The notes below the pieces were generated by a model. That model worked only from the letters and a program-made list of their open reading frames with translations. It ran no database searches and was not told the DNA's origin. Source: Myxococcales bacterium (lineage in GTDB: Bacteria > Myxococcota > Myxococcia > Myxococcales > Myxococcaceae). Taken from it: a stretch of 8,059 bases of DNA. Position 1 is the first letter of the stretch. Each line of letters opens with the position of its first letter. Position numbers and translations under genes: made by a program. The stretch spans positions 1 through 8,059 of the forward strand of contig PMBV01000140.1 in the NCBI GenBank assembly GCA_003153055.1. The letters are read 5' to 3'. This document shows, one piece after another, positions 1 through 5,346 of this stretch.

Positions 1-26
1 ATCAGCGCCGCGAAGCCACTGCGCAT
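1..26 (-). CDS. Possible start of a further minus-strand gene (partial, runs off left edge)
   Basis: An ATG at position 26 on the minus strand is preceded by a good ribosome binding site (AGGA, 8 bases upstream of the ATG) within a purine-rich stretch. The few visible codons read MRSGFAAL, which would suit the beginning of a signal peptide. It would follow the cyclophilin gene by 51 bases on the same strand and could be its operon partner. Only eight full codons are visible, so no function can be given. A competing reading is the tail of a plus-strand gene ending at the TGA at 64-66; its 21 codons are also GC-rich at the third position. I favour the minus start because of its ribosome binding site. 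Confidence 0.35.
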
Positions 27-77
27 GGGGGTCTTCCTGTTCCTTCCGTCATCCAACGAGCCTTGACGCACCCCTCC

Positions 78-743
78 TTACGGTGTCGGCGACGAATCGG
101 ACATGGAGATCTTGACGATCTCGACCTTCTGCAGCGGTCGGTCGGAGGCATTGCGGGGCACCTTGGAGATGGCGGCCACGACTTCGTACCCCTTCACCAC
201 CTCTCCGAAGATGGTGTGCCGGCCATCGAGGTGCCGGGGATTCGCGACGGTGATGAAGAACTGGCTGCCGTTGGTGTTGGGGCCCGAGTTGGCCATGGCG
301 AGGATCCCTGGGTGATCGAACACCCGGCGATTCACCTCGTCGGGGAACCGGTAGCCCGGGTCTCCGGTGCCGTTGCCCAGTGGATCGCCGCCCTGAATCA
401 TGAACCCGTCGATGACCCGGTGGAAGATGGTTCCAGGGTACAGGGCTGCCTTGGAGCTCTGTCCGGTGGCTGGGTTCCGCCACTCCCGCTCGCCGGTGGC
501 CAGCCCGACGAAGTTCTTCACGGTCAGGGGGGCTTCCTTCGAGAAGAGCTTGACCACGACGGTGCCCATGGACGTCTCGACGGTGGCGAATAGGTCCTGG
601 CCGGAGTCGACCTTGGAGGTCCACGGCCCCGTGGTGACCGGCCCGGCGAGGGCGGCGGGAGGGGGAGCCGCGGCAGGCGAAGAGGCCTGCTGCTTGCAAC
701 CTGCAGCGATGAGAGCCAGGGCGCACAGCACCGAGGAACGCAT
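78..743 (-). CDS. Cyclophilin-type peptidyl-prolyl cis-trans isomerase, lipoprotein
   Basis: 221 residues. Cyclophilins catalyse cis-trans isomerisation of peptide bonds before proline; an exported form would act as a folding helper in the envelope. Residues 1-16 form a lipoprotein signal ending in AAGC (lipid-bearing Cys16, followed by Lys), then an Ala/Pro-rich linker to about residue 45. The cyclophilin domain spans about 50-215, with FHRVIDGFMIQGGD (105-120 region, catalytic Arg109), the GSQFFIT block (159-165) and HLDGRHTIFG (171-180). The position of human CypA Trp121 is His171 here, a change expected to weaken cyclosporin binding. The ATG at 743 was chosen because AAGGTGG lies 8 bases upstream and the lipoprotein signal starts there. 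The open frame extends to 1070, but that upstream part is not protein-like and crosses a repeat arm. An Ala-Pro linker after the lipid anchor is usual for outer-membrane-tethered proteins. The family call is firm; the exact cellular site is inferred. Confidence 0.95.
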   Translation of the reverse strand: MRSSVLCALALIAAGCKQQASSPAAAPPPAALAGPVTTGPWTSKVDSGQDLFATVETSMGTVVVKLFSKEAPLTVKNFVGLATGEREWRNPATGQSSKAALYPGTIFHRVIDGFMIQGGDPLGNGTGDPGYRFPDEVNRRVFDHPGILAMANSGPNTNGSQFFITVANPRHLDGRHTIFGEVVKGYEVVAAISKVPRNASDRPLQKVEIVKISMSDSSPTP

Positions 744-768
744 GGGGACGACCACCTTTCTTGTTCTT

Positions 769-791
769 GACCCCACCTGATCACAGGGGTC
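769..791 (-). promoter_or_regulatory. Short inverted repeat in the leader of the cyclophilin gene
   Basis: GACCCC (769-774) pairs with GGGGTC (786-791) around an 11-base loop that contains TGATCA. It lies 26 bases upstream of the cyclophilin start, just before the ribosome binding site. It could be an operator or a leader hairpin, or chance in GC-rich DNA. A TTGTCA hexamer on the minus strand (833-838) resembles a -35 element, but I could not pair it with a good -10. Confidence 0.2.
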
Positions 792-1122
792 TCGGAAGGT
801 GGGCACCGTAGCCGCGCCGCACCGTCGCGCAATGACAAAACGTCGAGGGGCCATCATGGGACAGCAGCCCGCCCAAAGGGGACGAGGGGGCTGGGGGTGT
901 CCTCCGCGGTGCCACCAACGACCAGCCCCTCGACCATGGGCGAGGGGTGTGAGGGTCCCCAGCAATGTCACCAATGGTACCATTCGAGGGCCTCGCGCCA
1001 GCCGGAAGCAGCGCCACCAGGTGCTGCCAGCTCCCATCGGCGTCATGAAAAACGAAGCAAACGGGCTCATGGTCGTTGACCACGTGCAGACAGGTCATGG
1101 TGCCAATCTCAGCCATGCTCAT
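781..1122 (-). CDS. Small unknown protein, possibly a truncated gene (113 codons)
   Basis: The ATG at 1122 has GAGG 8 bases upstream; a second in-frame ATG lies at 1116. The first ~37 residues look like real protein and carry HDADGSWQHL (residues 26-35) after TCLHVV. From memory, unverified, this resembles a family of small proteins beginning CKHV...P(V/I)LLVSHDxDDGxWQFLCG. The match stops just where that family would continue with Cys-Gly and a conserved second half. The rest (residue ~46 onward) is encoded by repeat arm 919-986 and adjacent GC-rich DNA and is Pro/Arg-rich low-information sequence. Third-position GC in the first 45 codons is visibly lower than in neighbouring genes. This suggests a transferred or decaying gene whose 3' part was lost. 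The 3' end given is simply the first in-frame stop. It may be a pseudogene. Confidence 0.4.
   Translation of the reverse strand: MSMAEIGTMTCLHVVNDHEPVCFVFHDADGSWQHLVALLPAGARPSNGTIGDIAGDPHTPRPWSRGWSLVAPRRTPPAPSSPLGGLLSHDGPSTFCHCATVRRGYGAHLPRPL
919..986 (+). repeat. Inverted-repeat arm A (68 bases)
   Basis: Read on the plus strand it begins CGACCAGCCCCTCGACCATG and ends AATGGTACCATTCG. Inside are a 7-base-pair hairpin, CCCCTCG (926-932) with CGAGGGG (941-947) around an 8-base loop, and the perfect 12-base palindrome AATGGTACCATT (973-984). It matches the reverse complement of 1237-1305 over its whole length, with four substitutions and one gap, all between the two conserved ends. Confidence 0.9.
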
Positions 1123-1236
1123 GGCTCTCGCCTCAACTCGTCGTACTTCAGTGCTGGAGCCACTCAACATACCGACCCGAGCGAGGCCGCTCACCCCAGC
1201 CCCGGTCATCGAGCTGAGCTTCGGCGCGCCACCCGG

Positions 1237-1305
1237 CGAATGGTACCATTGGTGACATTGCTGGAGACCCTCGCGCACCTCGCCCCATGGTCGAGGGGCT
1301 GGTCG
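1237..1305 (-). repeat. Inverted-repeat arm B (69 bases)
   Basis: Reverse-complement partner of 919-986. It keeps the perfect palindrome AATGGTACCATT (1239-1250) and a shorter version of the hairpin, CCTCG (1278-1282) with CGAGG (1292-1296). The differences from arm A lie in the middle, at about 1265-1286; the outer 19 and inner 26 or so bases are identical. Confidence 0.9.
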
Positions 1306-1441
1306 ATCTCGCCCATGGGGCCGGGCCACTCACCGCCCACCCTCGTCAGGGCGCTTCTCCCGCGGCACTTACCTCCCAGCTCGCACTGAGACCCGAGCCC
1401 CACGTCGCCGACGATCGAAGGGCTCGTGATACCCCGAGCTC
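1306..1441. other. Intergenic stretch downstream of the RNase III gene
   Basis: No convincing gene. It contains a second GCCCATGGGG box just outside arm B and a hairpin at 1394-1426. A 65-codon minus frame (1206-1403) crosses arm B and starts at a GTG without a ribosome binding site, so I do not call it. Nothing else is recognisable. Confidence 0.6.
1394..1426 (-). terminator. Hairpin after rnc, possible transcription end
   Basis: CGAGCCC (1394-1400) pairs with GGGCTCG (1420-1426); the 19-base loop can form an inner stem, CGTC with GACG. It lies 16 bases beyond the RNase III stop codon, where the four-gene minus-strand transcript should end. There is no T-run after it, so it is not a classical intrinsic terminator. 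It may act as a 3' stabilising stem or be chance. Confidence 0.25.
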
Positions 1442-2176
1442 TCAGTGCCCAGGCGCCGAGAGGAGCTCGAGCGTCTTCTGGGCGGCCGACTGCTCGGCCT
1501 CTTTCTTCGAGCGGCCGGTGGAGCGCCCGTAGACCTCGGCACCAATGGTCACCTCGACCTCGAACACCTTGGAGTGATCGGGGCCGGTCTCCGACACCAC
1601 GCGGTACTTCGGGGCGGCCTTGAGCCGACTCTGGGCGTCCTCCTGGAGCAGCGACTTGTAATCGTGCCCTTGCCGACCCTTGGCCACGCCCTCGAGGGCC
1701 TCTCCGAAGAACCGGTCGACGAAGCCGAGCACCGCCGGCATGCCGTTGCCCATGTAGAGGGCACCGATCACCGCCTCCAGCGCGTCCGCCAGCACCGAGC
1801 TCTTGTCCCGGCCTCCGGTCAGCTCTTCTCCCCGGCCCAGCATCAGCAGCTCGCCCAACTCCAACGAGCGCGCCACCCTCGAGAGCCCCTCCTCGTTCAC
1901 GATGAGCGCCCTCAGCTTGGTCAATTCGCCCTCATCAGCCCCGGGGAAGCGATCCATCAGCCGATGACCGATGGCGAGATCGATGACCGCGTCGCCGAGG
2001 AACTCGAGGCGCTCGTTGTCGACACAGGGCTCGCCCTTGTGCTCGTTGCAGTAGCTCTTGTGGGTGAGCGCGGCCTGGGCCTGGACCTTGTCGGAGAAGT
2101 CGAGGAGCAGCTTCTTCTCGAGCGCCGAGACGCGCTCGGCGGGAGTGGCCTTGGGAGGCAGCTGACTGGCGTTCAT
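1442..2176 (-). CDS. rnc: Ribonuclease III
   Basis: 244 residues, a normal length for bacterial RNase III, the cytoplasmic double-strand RNA endonuclease that processes ribosomal precursor RNA and some mRNAs. The nuclease domain (about 15-160) carries the signature NERLEFLGDAV at 54-64, with acidic residues Glu58 and Asp62. The second metal-binding pair, Asp131 and Glu134, lies in DALEAVIGALY. These correspond to E. coli Glu41, Asp45, Asp114 and Glu117. The C-terminal double-stranded-RNA-binding domain (about 172-240) starts at DYKSLLQE and ends with the basic helix GRSKKEAEQSAAQ. All key residues are present, so it should be active. The start overlaps the meaB stop by 4 bases (ATGA) and the ribosome binding site is weak (GAGAG close to the ATG), which suggests translational coupling. 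It is the last gene of the minus-strand block. In many bacteria rnc sits beside era or lepB, so this MeaB neighbourhood is less usual. Confidence 0.97.
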   Translation of the reverse strand: MNASQLPPKATPAERVSALEKKLLLDFSDKVQAQAALTHKSYCNEHKGEPCVDNERLEFLGDAVIDLAIGHRLMDRFPGADEGELTKLRALIVNEEGLSRVARSLELGELLMLGRGEELTGGRDKSSVLADALEAVIGALYMGNGMPAVLGFVDRFFGEALEGVAKGRQGHDYKSLLQEDAQSRLKAAPKYRVVSETGPDHSKVFEVEVTIGAEVYGRSTGRSKKEAEQSAAQKTLELLSAPGH

Positions 2177-3198
2177 GGGCTCTCTGACTCGTGCATCGCC
2201 AGCTCGTTCGCCAAGGCGTACGGGTCGGCGAGCCGATGGGCGATGCGGGCAGCCACGTCGGTGAGCTTACCCTTCTCTCTCTCGAGGCGGTCCAGCCCGG
2301 CCCGCAACAGCCGTTCGCGGAGCATGGCGAGGAAGTGCGTCATGGCCCGCGACTGCTCTCGTTTCTCGAGGTCGCCCGACGCTTCGAGATGCTCCCGGTG
2401 GCGGCTGATCGCCTGCTTGAGCTCGTGCACCCCTTGATCCGACGCGGCGGCGACCTTGAGAATGGGCGGTTCCCACTCCACGGGCACTCCCGGCACCTGG
2501 CCTGTGCTGCCGATGGGCCGGTGGTGGGCGTCGTGTTCGACCGGGGCCTTGACCGCGTGCCTCAGCTCGAGCATCGCGCGCAGCTCGCGCACCACCCGGT
2601 CGGCCCCTTCGAGGTCTGCCTTGTTCACCACGAAGACGTCGGCCACTTCGAGGATGCCGGCCTTGATGGCCTGAATGTCGTCGCCCATGCCTGGCACCAG
2701 CACCACCACCGTGCTGTGCGCGAGCTGGGCGATGTCGATCTCGTCTTGCCCCACGCCGACGGTTTCGATGATCACCACCTGCCGCCCCATGGCCTCCATC
2801 ACCTTGAGACAGTCGGCCGTCGCCCGCGAGAGGCCTCCCAGGTTCCCTCGGGTGGCCAGGCTTCGAATGAAGACGCCCTTGTCCGAGGCGTGCCGCTGCA
2901 TCCTGATCCGATCGCCGAGGATCGCCCCACCCGAGAACGGGCTCGTCGGGTCGACGGCGATGACCCCCACCGTCAGAGCCGCTGAGCGGTAGTGCGCCAC
3001 CAGCCGGTCCGTGAGGGTCGACTTGCCCGCGCCCGGCGGCCCGGTGATGCCGATGACCAAGGCCTTGCCCGTGTGTGGAAAGAGGCGCTGCAGCTCGGTG
3101 ATGGCCTGCGGATCTTGATCATCGATGAGGCGCATCAACCTCGAGGCAGCGCGAACATCGCCTGCCAGCACGCGCTCGGACAACGGAACAGCAGTCAT
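2173..3198 (-). CDS. meaB: MeaB/ArgK-type GTPase, methylmalonyl-CoA mutase chaperone
   Basis: 341 residues. MeaB is a G3E-family P-loop GTPase that gates loading of adenosylcobalamin into methylmalonyl-CoA mutase and protects the mutase from inactivation, supporting propionyl-CoA, branched-chain and odd-chain fatty acid breakdown in the cytoplasm. Visible motifs are the Walker A/G1 loop GPPGAGKST (53-61), the DPTSPFSGGAILGDR block (83-97, Mg/switch region), ETVGVGQ (145-151, G3) and the specificity motif NKAD (192-195). The helical N-terminal arm (about 1-45) and C-terminal helical dimerisation arm (about 260-341) are of family length. The start at 3198 overlaps the stop of the upstream 293-residue gene by 4 bases (ATGA), and AGAGG lies about 10 bases upstream. 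No mutase subunit is in the window, so the partner must be encoded elsewhere. Older databases call such proteins ArgK or LAO/AO transport kinase; the mutase role is the supported one. Confidence 0.95.
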   Translation of the reverse strand: MTAVPLSERVLAGDVRAASRLMRLIDDQDPQAITELQRLFPHTGKALVIGITGPPGAGKSTLTDRLVAHYRSAALTVGVIAVDPTSPFSGGAILGDRIRMQRHASDKGVFIRSLATRGNLGGLSRATADCLKVMEAMGRQVVIIETVGVGQDEIDIAQLAHSTVVVLVPGMGDDIQAIKAGILEVADVFVVNKADLEGADRVVRELRAMLELRHAVKAPVEHDAHHRPIGSTGQVPGVPVEWEPPILKVAAASDQGVHELKQAISRHREHLEASGDLEKREQSRAMTHFLAMLRERLLRAGLDRLEREKGKLTDVAARIAHRLADPYALANELAMHESESP

Positions 3199-4076
3199 GG
3201 AAGACGAACCTCTACATTCTCGATGGGGGTATTCAGCACGTCGGCGACCAGCGCCCGGATTCCGCGGAAGTCTCCCAGCTCGAACCGGTCGGCCCAGAGT
3301 TTCCCCGTTGGCCCAGCCAACAGCCCGCGAAAGGTCCGCCCCTGCACTCGGGCGGCGGCGAAGCGGAGCTCCTGGTCGCCGACCTTGACGGTGGCCAGCA
3401 CCTCCAGCGGGCTCCGAGGAGGCAGCACCGCATCGCCGAAAGCGTGAATGAGATCGCGAAAGGGAATGGAGACCTCGGGCGGCAGGCCCGGCACCCGGCT
3501 CGGCCTCGAGATGTCGGCCGGCGGCGCTGGGGGCTGCCCGATGGCGTCGCTGAACATCGCGAACAAGAAGTCCTCCAGCGCTCGCTTGTCCCTAAACTCC
3601 GAGAGCTCGAAGGCGCTGGGAGAGCCCTCGGGGAGCTCCGAACCTTCGTGCAGCGCCCGCATCACGCGAAACTGGCCCCCGCGGGTCGGCCCGATGGTGA
3701 CTCGAATCGGCCCCACCTCGACGTCGGCGGTCAACTGGAGCGTCAGCGGATCGACCCGCGACGCGAAGCCCATGGTGGTCAGCTCCCGAGAGCGGCGCTC
3801 GAGCTGGTAGAGGTGATCGCTCAAGGTCGAGAGCACCAGATCTTCGAGCCGGGTGGCGGGGGTGATGAAGGCCAGGTTGATCGGCTGCGCGCCGACGAAC
3901 TCTGGAGGGCCCACGTACAAGAGCCGGTCGCCCATCACCGTGAACGAGACCCGATCGATGGGGGTCCGGCTCAGTGGGTTGATGGCCTGGCCACTGCTGA
4001 GGGTCAGCTCGGCCTCGACCACGCCCTCCGCCTCCGTCACCTCCAAGCCCAGCTGTTCGAGAAAGGCACGGTCCAT
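3195..4076 (-). CDS. Protein of unknown function coupled to MeaB (293 residues)
   Basis: I do not recognise this family. There is no signal peptide, no membrane segment, no metal-binding cluster and no nucleotide-binding loop, so it is probably a soluble cytoplasmic protein. It alternates predicted strands and helices. The first part (about 1-160) contains DRVSFTVMGDRLLYVGP (42-58) and a helix at about 75-95. A Pro-rich linker (PPAPPADISRPSRVPGLPP, about 182-200) separates a C-terminal part (about 203-293) ending NTPIENVEVRLP. Codon use is normal for the window. The start at 4076 lies 12 bases after the acyl-CoA dehydrogenase stop without a clear ribosome binding site, and its stop overlaps the meaB start by 4 bases. 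Tight coupling suggests co-expression with acyl-CoA and B12-related metabolism, but a functional link is only inference. It may be a lineage-specific protein. Confidence 0.85.
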   Translation of the reverse strand: MDRAFLEQLGLEVTEAEGVVEAELTLSSGQAINPLSRTPIDRVSFTVMGDRLLYVGPPEFVGAQPINLAFITPATRLEDLVLSTLSDHLYQLERRSRELTTMGFASRVDPLTLQLTADVEVGPIRVTIGPTRGGQFRVMRALHEGSELPEGSPSAFELSEFRDKRALEDFLFAMFSDAIGQPPAPPADISRPSRVPGLPPEVSIPFRDLIHAFGDAVLPPRSPLEVLATVKVGDQELRFAAARVQGRTFRGLLAGPTGKLWADRFELGDFRGIRALVADVLNTPIENVEVRLP

Positions 4077-4088
4077 GAGGAGCCACTC

Positions 4089-5231
4089 TCAGCCTTTGAG
4101 GAGGTCCTTCGCAATGATGGCGCGCTGAACCTCGCTGGTCCCCTCGCCGATCTCGCACAGCTTCGCGTCTCGCAGGTACCGCTCCACCGGGAACTCCCGG
4201 GTGTAGCCATACCCGCCATGAATCTGCACGGCCTTGTTGCAGGCCCGGGTGGCCGCCTCGGAGGCGAAGAGCTTGGCCATCGAGGCTTCTCGGCCGTAGG
4301 GCATGCCCGCGTCGGCCAGGCTGGCGGCCCGGAACACCAAGAGGCGCGCCGCGTCGATCTCGGTGCGCATGTCGGCCAGCATCCACTGGATCGCCTGGAA
4401 CGCGCCGATTGGATGGCCGAAGGCCGTGCGATCTTTCGCGTAGCCGGTGGCCTCCTCGAGGGCCCCTCGCCCGAGGCCGACGGCCAAGGCCCCGATGGTG
4501 ACGCGGCCTCCGTCGAGCACCCGCATGGTGTCGCGGAAGCCGTGATCGACCTCTCCCAGGCGCTGGGCGTCGGAGACGTCGACGTTGTCGAAGAAGAGCT
4601 CGGCGGTGTCCGAGGAGCGCATGCCCAGCTTCCCGTGAATGGGCCGCTGGGTGAAGCCAGGGAGGCCCTTCTCCAAGAGGAAGGCCGAGATGCCCTTGTG
4701 CTTCTGGTTGGGCTGGGTGAGGGCCAAGACGACGAAGACGTCACCCACCGAGCCCTGGGTGATGAACGTCTTCGAACCGTTGAGCACCCAGCGATCACCC
4801 TTTCGCACCGCCGTCGTCTTCATGCCCGCGGCGTCCGAACCGCTGCCCGGCTCGGTGAGCGCCCAGGCGCCCAAGGCCTCGCCGGTGGCCAGCCGAGGGA
4901 GGTACTTTCGCTTCTGGGCCTCGGAGCCGAAAAGCCTCAGGTGCGAGGTGCCCAGGCCGTTGTGCGAGGCGATGGTGAGGGCGAGCGAGCCGTCGTACCG
5001 GGCGATCTCCTCGACCACCACCGCGACAGCCAGGCTCCCCAGCCCTGAGCCGCCGAGGTCCTCGCTGATGCGCATGCCCAAGAACCCGAGCTGCCCGAGC
5101 TCGCGCACCACCTCGGTGGGAAAGCGCTCGTCGTGATCCCACTGGCGGGATTGCCGCTTGACGTGCTCCTCACAGAAGTCGTGCACGGTCGTCTTGAGGG
5201 CCCTGATGTCGTCGGGGAGCTCAAAGTCCAT
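4089..5231 (-). CDS. Acyl-CoA dehydrogenase (short/medium-chain type)
   Basis: 380 residues, the usual length. It is a flavoprotein that inserts a trans-2 double bond into an acyl-CoA and passes electrons to electron-transfer flavoprotein, in fatty-acid or branched-chain amino-acid breakdown. The helical N-terminal domain (about 1-118) is followed by the beta-domain signature [10 protein letters not shown] (124-133) and a C-terminal helical domain with [20 protein letters not shown] (268-287) and [20 protein letters not shown] (336-355). The probable catalytic base is Glu363 in GEGTSEVQR, the position used by short- and medium-chain enzymes. The alternative helix-G position of isovaleryl-CoA dehydrogenase reads VLDGGR, with no Glu. 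The open frame continues to 5825, but the family N-terminus [10 protein letters not shown] begins at 5231. There is no ribosome binding site before that ATG, and a TATA-like stretch lies about 10 bases upstream, so the message may be leaderless. It is first in the block leading to meaB and rnc. The substrate is not determined. Confidence 0.95.
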   Translation of the reverse strand: MDFELPDDIRALKTTVHDFCEEHVKRQSRQWDHDERFPTEVVRELGQLGFLGMRISEDLGGSGLGSLAVAVVVEEIARYDGSLALTIASHNGLGTSHLRLFGSEAQKRKYLPRLATGEALGAWALTEPGSGSDAAGMKTTAVRKGDRWVLNGSKTFITQGSVGDVFVVLALTQPNQKHKGISAFLLEKGLPGFTQRPIHGKLGMRSSDTAELFFDNVDVSDAQRLGEVDHGFRDTMRVLDGGRVTIGALAVGLGRGALEEATGYAKDRTAFGHPIGAFQAIQWMLADMRTEIDAARLLVFRAASLADAGMPYGREASMAKLFASEAATRACNKAVQIHGGYGYTREFPVERYLRDAKLCEIGEGTSEVQRAIIAKDLLKG

Positions 5232-5346
5232 GAAGCGCCATATAATGGTTCTCGGCCCACTTGCCACGAAGTCGCGGGTGATGCCGCCGCCCCCGGGACG
5301 ATTTGGCCCGTGCGCACTCCACCTCGTGGCGTACATTCTTTCCTGC
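5232..5346. promoter_or_regulatory. Divergent promoter region between acyl-CoA dehydrogenase and the Tim44-like gene
   Basis: 115 bases separate two divergent starts. Neither start has a Shine-Dalgarno sequence. On the minus side an AT-rich CATTATATG (5247-5239) sits where a -10 box would place transcription start at or a few bases before the ATG. On the plus side TACATT (5332-5337) ends 9 bases before the ATG at 5347. A perfect TATAAT also reads on the plus strand at 5241-5246, but no -35 is apparent 16-18 bases before it. Promoter positions are suggestions only. Confidence 0.35.

Larger units (their letters stand above)
919..1305. mobile_element. Possible MITE-like element: 68/69-base terminal inverted repeats around a 250-base core
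   Basis: Arms at 919-986 and 1237-1305 are inverted copies that align with four substitutions and one single-base gap. The core at 987-1236 carries the beginning of the small minus-strand frame. Long, well-conserved inverted ends in a short non-coding stretch are typical of non-autonomous mobile elements. No transposase is present, and no target-site duplication is evident directly outside the arms (CACCAA on the left, ATCTCG on the right). An inverted duplication, or two separate insertions of a dispersed intergenic repeat, would look the same from this window alone. Confidence 0.35.

Noticed and set aside
1..66. Plus-strand gene tail ending at TGA 64-66
   Set aside because: Only 21 codons are visible and no domain can be seen. 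Possible, but the minus-strand start at 26 with its ribosome site was judged slightly better.
744..1070. Upstream extension of the cyclophilin frame to a start at 1070
   Set aside because: The added residues are Pro/Arg/Trp-rich, cross repeat arm A, and would bury the lipoprotein signal and its ribosome binding site inside the protein.
919..1305. CRISPR array or toxin-antitoxin reading of the repeat region
   Set aside because: There are only two arms, inverted rather than direct, with one 250-base core and no second paired small gene.
1206..1403. 65-codon minus frame crossing repeat arm B
   Set aside because: GTG start without a ribosome binding site, and most of the product is encoded by the repeat.
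1445..2437. 330-codon plus-strand open frame
   Set aside because: Lies opposite rnc and meaB, both with intact catalytic motifs; the product is His/Leu/Val-rich shadow sequence.
3444..5048. 534-codon plus-strand open frame
   Set aside because: Antisense shadow of the acyl-CoA dehydrogenase and the 293-residue gene, without recognisable motifs.
5158..5346. N-terminal extension of the Tim44-like protein
   Set aside because: It overlaps the acyl-CoA dehydrogenase gene in antisense and would place a signal peptide in mid-protein.
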